Shown: in pieces, positions 1 to 9,555 of the stretch
Layout of the letters: every line of letters starts with the position of its first letter
Position numbering within the stretch: the first letter of the stretch is position 1
Assembly: GCF_003201655.1 (NCBI RefSeq)
Contig: NZ_QJJU01000001.1
Location: forward strand, 434,001 to 498,000
Origin: Mycolicibacterium moriokaense
GTDB lineage: Bacteria > Actinomycetota > Actinomycetes > Mycobacteriales > Mycobacteriaceae
Length of the DNA: 64,000 nucleotides
Direction of reading: 5' to 3'
Translations under genes and position numbers: made by a program
The notes under the pieces: model-generated
Databases searched by the model: none
What the model was told of the DNA's origin: nothing
Seen by the model: only the letters and a program-made list of their open reading frames with translations

Positions 1-738
<738 letters not shown>

Positions 739-745
739 TCCCTTT

Positions 746-817
746 TCGCCGAAACTCACGTTTGGGCGAGAAAGTGCGAGTAATCCTCGCGATTGCGTCG
801 ATTTCGGCGATCGCAGC
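746..817. repeat. Short interspersed repeat, copy 1, overlapping a signal-peptide region
   Basis: The core gggcgagaaagtgcgagta (764-782) recurs with one base difference at 1904-1922. Similarity extends on both sides: an aaac...cac stretch before it and a ttcgtcgat-type stretch after it. The left part (ctcacgttt) is roughly complementary to aaagtgcgag, so it can form a small hairpin. It overlaps the likely start and signal peptide of the next gene. Confidence 0.6.
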
Positions 818-1880
818 GCCCGTCGCACATGCCGATCCGCCTGCGCCCATTCCGGAGCCAGTCCTGCCTCCGCTGGCGGCGGGCCAGGTGATGCGCATCG
901 GTCCGACCGCCGGAACAGGCACGCCGACAGCGGATTACGGCATCGGCGCGACCGACCTATGCGAGTTCATGGAGTTCCCCAGCGGGATCCTGCAGGTCTG
1001 TGGTGACACCTTCGCGGGCCAAGGGGTTGGGTTCGGCCCTTGGCATTCGCCGGTCGCGCTGCACGTCGAAACCGAGTCGATCGACGACGCGACCGGCGTG
1101 CGCTACGACCGAGTCACGGGCAACGACTCGCCACTGCTTGTCGATCCAACTCCGGCGGGGATGTCGCAGTTGCCTTCGGGCGTGGTGCAGATCAACCGGG
1201 AGAACTACCTGCTCGTCACGACGGTCAAGGACCTGGTGCCACAGACGTCGAGGTTGGTGAAAGCCAATCCAGGTCAAGGCAATTGGCCGACGGTGCCGCA
1301 GTCGCAGCGCGATGCGACCTACGAAGGTGGACGGCAGTCGCAGATCAGCGGCTACTACGACCCGATCCCGAAGCCGGACTCGCCGCGCGGCTGGGTGTAC
1401 ATCGTGGCCAACAACTTCGACCGCAACGGACCGGTGGTGCTGTACCGGTCCAAACCGGAGACGGTCACCGACCGCGCCAGCTGGCAGGGATGGTCTTCTC
1501 AGGCCGGGTGGGGCAAGCCGCCGACGCCGCTGTGGCAGGACCGAGTCGGCGAAATGAGCGTGCGGCAGATCGACGGCCAGACGGTGCTGTCGTACTTCAA
1601 CGCAGGCAACGGCAACATGGAGGTCCGCGTCGCGAACGATCCGACCGGGCTCGGCGCAGCACCAGTCACGACGGTCGTCGTCGCGGGCACATGGCCCGAT
1701 CCCGCCGAGGATCTGCCCGCGCCGCAGGACAACCGGCTTGCGCAGCCGTATGGCGGCTACATCTCGCCGGGGTCAACGCTCGACGAGCTGCGGGTGTTCA
1801 TCAGTCAATGGAAAACCGGCCCTGGTGACAACTCGCCGTACCGCGTCATCCAATTCGCGGTCAACCCGCTCAAACCCTGA
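774..1880 (+). CDS. Secreted DUF4185-type protein (Rv3707c-like)
   Basis: A 368-residue exported protein with the DUF4185 domain typical of mycobacterial cell-envelope proteins; no enzymatic role is established. The GTG at 774 gives a short hydrophobic signal peptide ending VAHA before DPP. An upstream GTG at 735, overlapping the asd stop codon as GTGA, would add 13 residues and is the alternative. The body has the repeated blade-like segments of the family (GDTFAGQGVGFG, YYDPIPKPD, GWVYIVANNF). It follows asd directly, as in M. tuberculosis. The first coding bases lie within a short interspersed repeat. Confidence 0.8.
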   Translation: MRVILAIASISAIAAPVAHADPPAPIPEPVLPPLAAGQVMRIGPTAGTGTPTADYGIGATDLCEFMEFPSGILQVCGDTFAGQGVGFGPWHSPVALHVETESIDDATGVRYDRVTGNDSPLLVDPTPAGMSQLPSGVVQINRENYLLVTTVKDLVPQTSRLVKANPGQGNWPTVPQSQRDATYEGGRQSQISGYYDPIPKPDSPRGWVYIVANNFDRNGPVVLYRSKPETVTDRASWQGWSSQAGWGKPPTPLWQDRVGEMSVRQIDGQTVLSYFNAGNGNMEVRVANDPTGLGAAPVTTVVVAGTWPDPAEDLPAPQDNRLAQPYGGYISPGSTLDELRVFISQWKTGPGDNSPYRVIQFAVNPLKP

Positions 1881-1887
1881 CGCCGAC

Positions 1888-1957
1888 GCCCAAACGGTCA
1901 CATGGGCGGGAAAGTGCGAGTACGAAGCGCCATTTCGTCGATCTCGACGCGGCGCGC
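1888..1957. repeat. Short interspersed repeat, copy 2
   Basis: Contains gggcgggaaagtgcgagta at 1904-1922, one base different from copy 1. The following bases (catttcgtcgatctcgacg) also align with copy 1 (gattgcgtcgatttcggcg). It lies just after the DUF4185 stop codon, so the two copies flank that gene in direct orientation. Confidence 0.6.
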
Positions 1958-2027
1958 GCCAACCTTCACAGCTGATTCATAGTGGATTCATCACCAGTAC
2001 ATCGACATCGCTTGCATGCTCGAGTTC

Positions 2028-2438
2028 ATGAGTGAAACAACGTCGTCCTCCGAACCCGCCACGGGCCCCGTGGTCACCGCAGAGCCGCCACCCGCCGCAC
2101 CTCCTCCCGCAGTCGTCGAGCCGCCACGCCACAGCCGCCTCACCGCGGTGGCTGCCTGGGTCGGCATCGTCGCCGGGGTGGTCTTCATCGTCGGCTCGAT
2201 CTTCTTCTCCGGCTTCTTCCTCGGCGCGCATGCCGGTGGCCACCACCGCGGCGGTCACGATGGCGGCGGTGGCGACCACGGCTACACGATGCACAAAGGC
2301 GGGCCGCCGCCGATGTTCCCGATGGGCCCAGGGGGCAACCGCCCGTGGCCGCCATTTGGCCCAGGTGGACCCGGTGGCCCGAACTTCGAGGGCCCGTCGC
2401 AGCCGAGCGGCCCCTCGTCGACCGCCCCGAGGCCGTAG
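2028..2438 (+). CDS. Proline/glycine/histidine-rich single-pass membrane protein
   Basis: A 136-residue protein of unknown function, resembling the proline-rich protein at the Rv3706c position. Residues 1-40 are Pro/Ala-rich and probably cytoplasmic. One membrane segment (about residues 45-70, AAWVGIVAGVVFIVGSIFF) follows. The extracytoplasmic tail starts with a His/Gly cluster (GGHHRGGHDGGGGDHG) and then GPGG and proline repeats. The His/Gly patch could bind metal, but that is inference. The ATG at 2028 is preferred over an in-frame start at 2016 because MSETT is a natural N-terminus. No obvious operon partner. Confidence 0.7.
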   Translation: MSETTSSSEPATGPVVTAEPPPAAPPPAVVEPPRHSRLTAVAAWVGIVAGVVFIVGSIFFSGFFLGAHAGGHHRGGHDGGGGDHGYTMHKGGPPPMFPMGPGGNRPWPPFGPGGPGGPNFEGPSQPSGPSSTAPRP

Positions 2439-2662
2439 CTCAACAACCACTGAGATCGACGTTCTGCAGATAGCACGCCTGCAGGACGTCGATTTCCGCA
2501 TACGCGGTTCCACGGGACCGCTTGCCGCACAACATTGTTGGCCACGTCTTCACGAGCGCGCGTGATCCCGACCTCGAGAAGAAGATTGAGGAAGGCATGC
2601 GAGGCAACGAGACCTAAAGCAGGCGCCTTGCTGTCTGAAGCCGGGCTGGCATGATCAACGCC
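2439..2662. other. Intergenic stretch with a coding-like tail
   Basis: No full gene is seen. A short open frame ending at the taa at 2615-2617 reads ARDPDLEKKIEEGMRGNET at its end and looks like the 3' tail of a lost gene. Its family could not be recognised and no start is visible. Confidence 0.35.
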
Positions 2663-2749
2663 ATGAGCATCGAAAACGTTTTCACGGCAGAGTCAACCGC
2701 GACAGGGGCCGGCCGCGACGGCCACGTGACGCTGTCGGCGAAGGTCTAG
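2663..2749 (+). pseudogene. Remnant of an Ohr/OsmC-family gene (N-terminal fragment)
   Basis: A 28-codon frame beginning MSIENVFTAESTATGAGRDG and ending in a tag stop at 2747-2749. Organic hydroperoxide resistance (Ohr) proteins start with a very similar segment (VLYTAEATATGxGRxGHV). The remaining ~110 residues, including both catalytic cysteines, are absent, and the sequence runs directly into the next gene. This looks like a deletion remnant. The match is short, so the family assignment is moderate. Confidence 0.5.
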
Positions 2750-2752
2750 TTC

Positions 2753-3403
2753 ATGCGGATCGCCGCGGGATTAGGTGTCTGTCTGGCCGTGGGTCTGTCC
2801 TTGGCGGCGCAGACTCCGCCTGCCTCGGCTCGTCCTTCAGACCCGGGCGTGGTGAATTACGCAGTCCTTGGCAAGGGGTCAGTCGGCAACATCGTCGGCG
2901 CGCCAATGCGATTTGCGTGGACGTTCACCGATCCCTTCCAGTCGTATTACGTCGACGACCCGGTGTGCAACAACTGGGCCGACATCGGGCTGACCGAGGT
3001 GTACGCCGACCCGGATCTGGCGTCGTTCAACGGCGCGATCACGCAGACGTCCGACAACGATCAGGGCCATTACGTGAAACAGGCGATCGGCGTGTTCGCC
3101 ACTAACGACGCGGCCGACCGCGCGTTCCATCGCGTCGTGGACCGGACTGTGGGATGCAGCGGTCAAACCACGGCGATGCACCTTGACAACTTCACCACCC
3201 AGGTGTGGACGTACACAGGTGGTCCGGCCACTGCGACCGACTCCGACTGGGTGAAGCAGGAGGCAGGCACAGACCGCCGCTGCTTCGTGACGACGCGCAA
3301 GCGGGAGAACGTTCTTCTTCAGGTAAAAGTTTGTCAATCCGGCAACGGTGGGCCTGCAGTGAATGTGCTGGCCGGGGCGATGCAAAACACCCTCGGGCAG
3401 TAA
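2753..3403 (+). CDS. Exported sensor-domain protein (PknH-like extracellular domain, Rv3705c-like)
   Basis: A 216-residue secreted protein. Residues 1-26 form a signal peptide (hydrophobic core LGVCLAVGLSLAAQ, cleavage near PASA-RP). The mature part resembles the PknH-like sensor fold (paired cysteines, alternating strands, a WTYT segment, a late CFVTTRKRENVLLQVKVC segment); the four Cys probably pair in two disulfides. M. tuberculosis has the equivalent Rv3705c at the same position before egtA. No lipobox cysteine follows the signal, so it is probably released rather than lipidated. The ligand is unknown. Confidence 0.75.
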   Translation: MRIAAGLGVCLAVGLSLAAQTPPASARPSDPGVVNYAVLGKGSVGNIVGAPMRFAWTFTDPFQSYYVDDPVCNNWADIGLTEVYADPDLASFNGAITQTSDNDQGHYVKQAIGVFATNDAADRAFHRVVDRTVGCSGQTTAMHLDNFTTQVWTYTGGPATATDSDWVKQEAGTDRRCFVTTRKRENVLLQVKVCQSGNGGPAVNVLAGAMQNTLGQ

Positions 3404-3526
3404 CCGGCAACGTTTTCGGGTATGCGTCACGAACGCGTCATCGAAAAATCGCGGGACTTTGTCGGTTGTCTCTGGAAGATGGAGTGAAGGCCGCGATCGT
3501 TCCCTACCCGGAAGGGGCCGGAAGAC

Positions 3527-4822
3527 ATGACCTTCGCTATGACGTCCGAGGTGGACGACGCACACCCATCGCATGCCAAGAAAGCCGAGCTCACCAGCGC
3601 ATATAGCGCTGCCCTGCACATCGGGGAGAGCTGTCTGGCCGACGGTCCGGTGGGGCGCGTCGGCCTCGAAGTCGAGGCGCACTGTTTCGACCTCGCCGAC
3701 CCGATGCGCCGCCCGGAGTGGGAAGAGCTGAAGGACGCGATCGCAGGCGTGCCGCCGCTGCCGGGAGGCAGCGCGATCACCGTCGAACCCGGCGGAGCAG
3801 TCGAGTTGTCCGGCCCGCCGATGGATGAGCCGGTGGCGGCCATCGCCGCTATGACGGCCGACCGCGCAGTGCTGCGCTCGGCGTTCGCACAAGCCGGCCT
3901 CGGACTGGTGCTGCTCGGAGCCGACCCGTTGCGCCCGGCCAAGCGAGTGAACCCGGGCGACCGGTACAAGGCGATGGAGGAGTTCTTCATTGCCAGCGAC
4001 ACCGGCGACCCGGGCGCGGCGATGATGACGTCGACGGCCTCGATACAGGTGAACCTGGACGCCGGGCCGCGGGACGGCTGGGCGGCGCGGGTGCGGCTGG
4101 CGCATGCGTTGGGCCCAACGATGATCGCGATCGCCGCGAACTCGCCGCTGCTCGCGGGTCAGTTCACCGGCTGGGCCTCGACGCGGCAGCTGGTCTGGAG
4201 CCGGCTGGATTCGGCACGCTGCGGCCCGATCCTTAGCGTCAACGGCGACGACCCTGCCAGCGAGTGGGCGCGCTATGCAATGAAGGCGCCGGTGATGCTT
4301 GTGCACCCGACGCCGGAGATGGATGCGGTTCCGATCACCGATTGGGTGCCGTTCGCGGATTGGGCCGACGGCCGCGTGCTGCTTGGTGGCCGCAGGCCGA
4401 CGCAAGACGATCTTGACTACCACCTGACGACGCTGTTCCCGCCTGTTCGGCCCCGTCGGTGGCTGGAGATCCGCTACCTGGACAGCCTGCCCGACGCGGT
4501 GTGGCCTGCGGTGGTGTTCACGCTCGTCACGCTGCTCGACGACCCGGCCGCCGCCGACATCGCCGCCGAAGCCACCGAGGCGGTGGCCACGGCGTGGGAC
4601 CGCGCGGCACAGATCGGGCTTGGCGACCGACGGCTGCACGAGGCGGCCATCCTCTGTGTGCGGACCGCAGCCGAACGCGCACCCGCCGAACTCGAGGAAT
4701 CGATGCTGCAATTGGTGCGTTCGGTCGAGAAGGGACGCTGCCCGGCCGACGATTTCTCCGATCGCGCGGTGAAATACGGGATCGACACAGCGATCGCCCA
4801 AATGGCGCAAGGAGAGATGTGA
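3527..4822 (+). CDS. egtA: Glutamate-cysteine ligase of ergothioneine synthesis, EgtA
   Basis: Forms gamma-glutamylcysteine from glutamate, cysteine and ATP; in mycobacteria this is the sulfur donor used by EgtB. The 431-residue protein has the GCS2/EgtA signature [11 protein letters not shown] near residues 45-55 and [15 protein letters not shown] near 85-100 (metal and substrate residues). It is the first of five overlapping genes egtA-B-C-D-E, the classic mycobacterial order. A second in-frame ATG lies five codons downstream (3542) and could be used instead. The product is cytosolic. Identification is strong from motifs and operon context. Confidence 0.95.
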   Translation: MTFAMTSEVDDAHPSHAKKAELTSAYSAALHIGESCLADGPVGRVGLEVEAHCFDLADPMRRPEWEELKDAIAGVPPLPGGSAITVEPGGAVELSGPPMDEPVAAIAAMTADRAVLRSAFAQAGLGLVLLGADPLRPAKRVNPGDRYKAMEEFFIASDTGDPGAAMMTSTASIQVNLDAGPRDGWAARVRLAHALGPTMIAIAANSPLLAGQFTGWASTRQLVWSRLDSARCGPILSVNGDDPASEWARYAMKAPVMLVHPTPEMDAVPITDWVPFADWADGRVLLGGRRPTQDDLDYHLTTLFPPVRPRRWLEIRYLDSLPDAVWPAVVFTLVTLLDDPAAADIAAEATEAVATAWDRAAQIGLGDRRLHEAAILCVRTAAERAPAELEESMLQLVRSVEKGRCPADDFSDRAVKYGIDTAIAQMAQGEM

Positions 4823-6090
4823 CACGCGAGACGCTGGCGCGTGAGCTGACGTACGCCAGGGACCGCACGCTGCGACTCGTCGACTTCGACGACGCCGAAC
4901 TGGGGCGCCAGTACGACCCGCTGATGAGCCCGCTGGTGTGGGACCTCGCGCACATCGGCTGGCAGGAAGAGCTGTGGCTGCTGCGCGGTAACAACCCCGA
5001 CCGGCCGGGACTGCTCGAGCCGCAGGTTGAGCGCTGCTATGACGCGTTCGTGAACTCCCGCGCCAGCCGGGTGAATCTGCCACTGCTGTCTCCGTCGGAC
5101 GCCCGCACGTATTGCAGCACGGTGCGCAACAAGGTCTTGGACACTCTCGACGGCCTGGACAACGACGACACCGGTTTCAATTTCGGCTTGGTGATCAGCC
5201 ACGAGAACCAGCACGACGAGACCATGCTGCAGGCGCTGAATCTGCGGACCGGCTCGCCGCTGATGGATCGGGGATCCGCATTGCCGTCGGGCCGCGCCGG
5301 TGTCGCTGGAGAGTCAGTGTTGGTGCCCGGCGGTGAGTTCGTCCTCGGCGTCGACGCGGTGAGCGAACCGCACTCGTTGGACAACGAACGCAACGCGCAC
5401 GTGGTCGACTTGCCGGCGTTCCGCATCGGACGGGTTCCCGTCACCAACGGCGAGTGGCGGCAGTTCATCGACGACGGCGGCTATCAACAACAGCGCTGGT
5501 GGTCGGACCGCGGGTGGACACATCGGCAGGAAGCGGGGCTGACTGCGCCGCAGTTCTGGAACCTCGACGGCACCCGCACCCGCTTCGGCCATGTCGAGGA
5601 GATCCCCGCCGACGAACCGGTGCAGCACATCACCTACTTCGAGGCTGAGGCATATGCGGCGTGGACAGGCGCGCGGCTGCCCACCGAAGTGGAATGGGAG
5701 AAGGCGGCGGCCTGGGATCCCGCAGCGGGGAAGAAACGCCGGTTCCCTTGGGGCGCTTCAGAACCCACCGAACACCTGGCGAACCTCGGCGGTGATGCGT
5801 TGCGTCCCGCCCCAGTCGGGGCCTATCCGGCAGGCGCGTCGGCGTACGGCGCCGAGCAGATGCTCGGCGACGTGTGGGAGTGGACCTCGTCGCCGCTGCG
5901 GCCGTGGGCGGGTTTCACACCGATGCTCTACGAGCAGTACTCGCAGCCCTTTTTCGACGGCGACTACAAGGTGCTGCGCGGCGGCTCGTGGGCGGTCGCG
6001 CCAAGCACACTTCGGCCGAGCTTCCGCAATTGGGATCACCCGATCCGGCGACAGATCTTTTCGGGCGTACGCCTGGCCTGGGACGCCTGA
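4819..6090 (+). CDS. egtB: Hercynine oxygenase / sulfoxide synthase EgtB
   Basis: A mononuclear non-haem iron enzyme joining gamma-glutamylcysteine to hercynine with O2. The GTG at 4819 overlaps the egtA stop (ATGTGA) and has AAGGAGAG just upstream, so this start is chosen over longer frames; it gives 423 residues. The iron ligands are visible: H45 in DLAH and the HENQHDE motif (H128, H132). They correspond to H51/H134/H138 of the structurally known enzyme with a constant offset of 6. N-terminal DinB-like domain (1-150), C-terminal formylglycine-generating-enzyme-like domain with [11 protein letters not shown] and RGGSWAV motifs. Confidence 0.96.
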   Translation: MTRETLARELTYARDRTLRLVDFDDAELGRQYDPLMSPLVWDLAHIGWQEELWLLRGNNPDRPGLLEPQVERCYDAFVNSRASRVNLPLLSPSDARTYCSTVRNKVLDTLDGLDNDDTGFNFGLVISHENQHDETMLQALNLRTGSPLMDRGSALPSGRAGVAGESVLVPGGEFVLGVDAVSEPHSLDNERNAHVVDLPAFRIGRVPVTNGEWRQFIDDGGYQQQRWWSDRGWTHRQEAGLTAPQFWNLDGTRTRFGHVEEIPADEPVQHITYFEAEAYAAWTGARLPTEVEWEKAAAWDPAAGKKRRFPWGASEPTEHLANLGGDALRPAPVGAYPAGASAYGAEQMLGDVWEWTSSPLRPWAGFTPMLYEQYSQPFFDGDYKVLRGGSWAVAPSTLRPSFRNWDHPIRRQIFSGVRLAWDA

Positions 6091-6782
6091 TGTGCCGACA
6101 CCTCGGCTGGCTCGGCGACCGGCGATCGATCGCGTCGCTGGTTCTCGAACCCCCGTCGGGGCTGCTTGTGCAGTCGTATGCCCCGCGCAGACAGAAGCAC
6201 GGTCTGATGAACGCCGACGGCTGGGGTGTCGGATTCTTCGACGAAGGCGCGGTACGCCGGTGGCGTAGTGCCTCACCATTGTGGGGGGACGCGTCATTCG
6301 CCTCGGTGGCGCCCGCGTTGAGCAGCAATTGCGTTGTCGCGGCGGTGCGTTCGGCCAGCGTCGGCATGCCGATCGAACCGTCGGCATCGGCCCCGTTCAC
6401 CGACGGGCAGTGGCTGTTGTCCCACAACGGGGTGGTCGATCGTGCCGTCCTGCCACCGACATCTGGCGCGGAGTCCACCGTCGACAGCGCGCTGCTAGCG
6501 GCGCTGATATTCGAGCGCGGACTCGACGCTCTCGGTGACACCGTCATTGAGGTCGCCGCCGCCGACCCCAATGCCCGGCTCAATATCTTGGCGGCCAACG
6601 GATCTCAACTGCGCGCCAGCACGTGGGGCGACACCTTGTCGGTGCTGCGCCGAGACGACGGCGTGGCGCTGGCCAGCGAACCATACGACGACAACCCCGA
6701 CTGGCAGGAAGTCCCCGACCGCCATCTCGTCGTGGTCGAGGACTCTCGCGTCGAGCTGATCCCACTGAAAGGATCCTCATGA
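6090..6782 (+). CDS. egtC: Gamma-glutamyl-hercynylcysteine sulfoxide amidohydrolase EgtC
   Basis: A class II glutamine-amidotransferase-like hydrolase that removes glutamate from the EgtB product. Its ATG at 6090 shares a base with the egtB TGA (TGATG). This makes the second residue Cys (MCRHLGW), the N-terminal nucleophile after Met removal. Further motifs: [10 protein letters not shown] (about residues 40-49) and LLSHNGVV. The length of 230 residues is normal. It is translationally coupled to egtB and overlaps egtD by ATGA. Confidence 0.95.
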   Translation: MCRHLGWLGDRRSIASLVLEPPSGLLVQSYAPRRQKHGLMNADGWGVGFFDEGAVRRWRSASPLWGDASFASVAPALSSNCVVAAVRSASVGMPIEPSASAPFTDGQWLLSHNGVVDRAVLPPTSGAESTVDSALLAALIFERGLDALGDTVIEVAAADPNARLNILAANGSQLRASTWGDTLSVLRRDDGVALASEPYDDNPDWQEVPDRHLVVVEDSRVELIPLKGSS

Positions 6783-7744
6783 CCCTCTCGCTGTCCAACC
6801 ACCTCGCCGCTGACTCGGCGGCACGGGCACTGCGCCGAGATGTGCGGGACGGCTTGGCTCAGACACCGAAATCGTTGCCGCCCAAGTGGTTCTACGACTC
6901 GGTGGGCAGCGACCTGTTCGACCAGATCACCCGGCTGCCCGAGTACTATCCGACCCGCACCGAGGCGCAGATCCTGCGTACGCGGTCGGCCGAGATCGCC
7001 CTCGCGTCGGGCGCCGACACTCTGGTCGAGCTCGGCAGCGGTACCTCGGAGAAGACCCGCATGTTGTTGGACGCGTTGCGCGACAGCGGCTCCCTGCGGC
7101 GGTTCGTCCCGTTCGATGTCGACGCCGGGGTGCTCAATGCGGCAGGTGCGGCGATCCAGCGCGAGTACCCTGGCATCGAGATCGATGCGGTGTGCGGCGA
7201 TTTCGAGGAGCATCTCGACGAGATTCCGCGCGCCGGGCGCCGCTTGGTGGCCTTCCTTGGCTCAACGATCGGCAACCTGACCCCGGGTCCGCGAGCCGTC
7301 TTCCTGTCCGCGCTATCGGACACCTTGCAGCCGGGTGACAGCCTGCTGCTGGGCACCGACCTGGTCAAGGATGTCGGCCGGTTAGTGCGTGCCTACGACG
7401 ACGGTGCCGGCGTAACAGCGAAGTTCAACCGCAACGTGCTGGCGGTGGTCAACCGGGAACTCGACGCCGATTTCGATCTCGATGCGTATGAACACGTCGC
7501 CCGGTGGAACGCCGAGGAGGAACGCATCGAGATGTGGCTGCGCGCTACGAGCGCGCAGCGGGTCCACATCGCCGCACTCGACCTGGCTGTCGAGTTCGCC
7601 GCCGACGAGCAGATGCTGACCGAGGTGTCCTGCAAGTTCAGGCCCGACGGCGTGGCGGCCGAACTGGCGGCGGCGGGTCTGCAACGTACGCATTGGTGGA
7701 CCGATCCCGCGGGTGACTTCGGACTGTCCCTTTCGACGAAATGA
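6779..7744 (+). CDS. egtD: L-histidine N-alpha-methyltransferase EgtD
   Basis: Trimethylates histidine to hercynine with SAM, the first committed step of ergothioneine synthesis. The 321 residues equal the length of characterised mycobacterial EgtD. The SAM motif [11 protein letters not shown] lies at 83-93. The histidine-binding residues Y56 (in EYYPTR) and N166 (in GSTIGN) fall at exactly the published positions. The ATG at 6779 overlaps the egtC stop as ATGA. The enzyme is regulated by PknD phosphorylation in M. tuberculosis; nothing in this sequence tests that. Confidence 0.97.
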   Translation: MTLSLSNHLAADSAARALRRDVRDGLAQTPKSLPPKWFYDSVGSDLFDQITRLPEYYPTRTEAQILRTRSAEIALASGADTLVELGSGTSEKTRMLLDALRDSGSLRRFVPFDVDAGVLNAAGAAIQREYPGIEIDAVCGDFEEHLDEIPRAGRRLVAFLGSTIGNLTPGPRAVFLSALSDTLQPGDSLLLGTDLVKDVGRLVRAYDDGAGVTAKFNRNVLAVVNRELDADFDLDAYEHVARWNAEEERIEMWLRATSAQRVHIAALDLAVEFAADEQMLTEVSCKFRPDGVAAELAAAGLQRTHWWTDPAGDFGLSLSTK

Positions 7745-8871
7745 CGGACCAGGACACGCTGGCGCAGCGCTGGCGGGCTGCCCGGCCCAAGGTCGCGGGT
7801 CTGCACCTCGACAGCGCCGCGTGCTCCCGGCAGAGTTTCGCCGTCATCGACGCGGTCACCCAGCACGCCAGGCACGAGGCCGAAGTCGGCGGATACGTCG
7901 CCGCCGAGGCTGCGGCCCCCGCCCTCGACGCCGGGCGCGCGGCCATCGCGTCGCTGACCGGGATGAGCGGTTCCGATGTCGTCTTCACCACCGGCTCCAT
8001 CAACGCACTCGATGTGCTGCTGAGCAGCTGGCCCGGTGAACGCAGTGTCGCCTGCCTCCCCGGCGAGTACGGACCAAACCTGGCAGTCATGGCCGCCAAC
8101 GGGTTTCAGATCAGCACGTTGCCCGCTGACGATCTCGGTCGGCTCGCGGTCGACGACGCAGCACGCGTCCTGGCCGCCAACCCGCCAGCGCTCGTACACC
8201 TCACCCCGTTGGCCAGTCACCGGGGGCTGGCCCAGCCGCTGGCCGAGCTCGCCGGCGTGTGCCGCGAGCTCGGCTTACCGCTAGTGGTCGACGCGGCACA
8301 GGCGATGGGTCACCTCGACTGCGCGGTCGGCGCAGCCGCGGTCTACAGCTCATCCCGCAAGTGGATGGCAGGGCCACGAGGCGTCGGCATGCTGGCGATT
8401 CGTCCGGAGCTCGCGCAGCGGCTGAGGCCGCGGCTGCCTCCGCCGGAGTGCGGCTTGCCGATACCTGTGATGGAGAGCCTTGAAATGGGTGAGGCGAACA
8501 TTGCTGCGCGCGTTGGCTATTCGGTGGCATTGGGCGAGCACCTGGCAGCGGGGCCCGACCAGATCCGCGACCGGCTAGCCGAGATTGGCCGGATGACACG
8601 GGCTGCCGTGGCCGACGTACCGGGCTGGCGGGTGGTCGAGCCGTCCGACGAGCCGACCGCGATCACCACGCTGGAGCCGCGCAACGGTGCCGACCCGCAG
8701 ATGGTGCGGGCATGGCTGATCGCCGAACGCGGGATCGTCACGACGTACGCTGAGCTGCAGCGCGCGCCGTTCGAGATGGCGAAGCCGGTCCTGCGGGCCT
8801 CGCCTCACGTCGACACCACCCCCGAGGACCTCGACCAATTCGCCGAGGCCCTTGCCGCCGCAGTCGGCTAG
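7741..8871 (+). CDS. egtE: PLP-dependent C-S lyase EgtE
   Basis: Cleaves hercynylcysteine sulfoxide to ergothioneine. A 376-residue fold-type I PLP enzyme of the aminotransferase class V group, with D184 in [10 protein letters not shown] (pyridine nitrogen contact) and K207 in [11 protein letters not shown] (Schiff-base lysine). It is the last gene of the egt operon, starting with ATGA overlap to egtD. Its stop meets the convergent methyltransferase stop (8868-8871 shared). Confidence 0.95.
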   Translation: MTDQDTLAQRWRAARPKVAGLHLDSAACSRQSFAVIDAVTQHARHEAEVGGYVAAEAAAPALDAGRAAIASLTGMSGSDVVFTTGSINALDVLLSSWPGERSVACLPGEYGPNLAVMAANGFQISTLPADDLGRLAVDDAARVLAANPPALVHLTPLASHRGLAQPLAELAGVCRELGLPLVVDAAQAMGHLDCAVGAAAVYSSSRKWMAGPRGVGMLAIRPELAQRLRPRLPPPECGLPIPVMESLEMGEANIAARVGYSVALGEHLAAGPDQIRDRLAEIGRMTRAAVADVPGWRVVEPSDEPTAITTLEPRNGADPQMVRAWLIAERGIVTTYAELQRAPFEMAKPVLRASPHVDTTPEDLDQFAEALAAAVG

Positions 8872-9545
8872 CCGGCCTTGTGGGCCGTCAGCAAGTACGC
8901 CGGGAACTTCACCCGGCCCTTCTCGTCGGTGGGGTGCGGCAGCGTCATCCCTGGCATTTCCGGCATCTTCGGGACGTTTGCATGGATTGTGGCGGGGCGG
9001 ATTTCGTCGATCTCCCAATGCTTCGACACCGCGTCGCGCAGCTCGTCCTCGTCGACCTCGTTCGGCCCCGTCTCCAGTTCCGCGGGAAAGGCACCCTTGG
9101 CGAACACCAAGATGAAGTAGGTGGCTCCAGGCGCGGCGGCGCGATGCACGGAGCGCAGGTAGCCGTCGCGGCCCTCGATCGGCAGCGAGTGGAAAAGCGT
9201 GCTGTCGATGATCGTTGAGAACCGGCCGTCGTAGCCGGTGAACGAAGTGATGTCGGCCTGCACGAACGACGCGGTCGACAGATTGCGTTCCTGTGCCGCC
9301 CTGTTGGCGGCGGCGACGGCCGTCGGTGTCAGGTCGATGCCGACCACCGTGTAGCCGTCGGAGGCCAATGCCAGCGACAACTCAGCGTAGCCGCAGCCGG
9401 CGTCCAGCACGTCACTGCGGACCTTGCCTGCCGCGATGAGCGCCGCCAACTCGGGTTGCGGCTCGCCGATATTCCACGGTGGCGGCCCCTCGAATGCGCC
9501 CTGTTGGCGGTATGCGCTGTCCCAGTCCATTACGTCAGATGCCAT
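8868..9545 (-). CDS. Class I SAM-dependent methyltransferase (Rv3699-like)
   Basis: A 225-residue protein with SAM-binding motif [15 protein letters not shown] near residues 50-64, the acidic VVGIDLTP strand after it, and QADITSF. The substrate is unknown. Start: ATG at 9545 ([16 protein letters not shown]); an upstream in-frame start at 9572 would add nine residues but overlaps the 3' end of the upstream ligase gene. It is convergent with egtE and follows the GCS2-type gene on the same strand, so the two may be co-transcribed. An M. tuberculosis homologue sits beside its egt cluster. Confidence 0.85.
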   Translation of the reverse strand: MASDVMDWDSAYRQQGAFEGPPPWNIGEPQPELAALIAAGKVRSDVLDAGCGYAELSLALASDGYTVVGIDLTPTAVAAANRAAQERNLSTASFVQADITSFTGYDGRFSTIIDSTLFHSLPIEGRDGYLRSVHRAAAPGATYFILVFAKGAFPAELETGPNEVDEDELRDAVSKHWEIDEIRPATIHANVPKMPEMPGMTLPHPTDEKGRVKFPAYLLTAHKAG

Positions 9546-9555
9546 GCGACCCAAC

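Noticed and set aside
4459..4818. Upstream extension of egtB
   Set aside because: Open frame only; the conserved EgtB start, the Shine-Dalgarno-like AAGGAGAG and the overlap with the egtA stop all point to 4819.
2879..5083. Long minus-strand frame (about 734 codons) across egtA and its upstream gene
   Set aside because: Composition is Arg/His-rich shadow sequence; egtA and the sensor-domain gene on the plus strand are clearly real.
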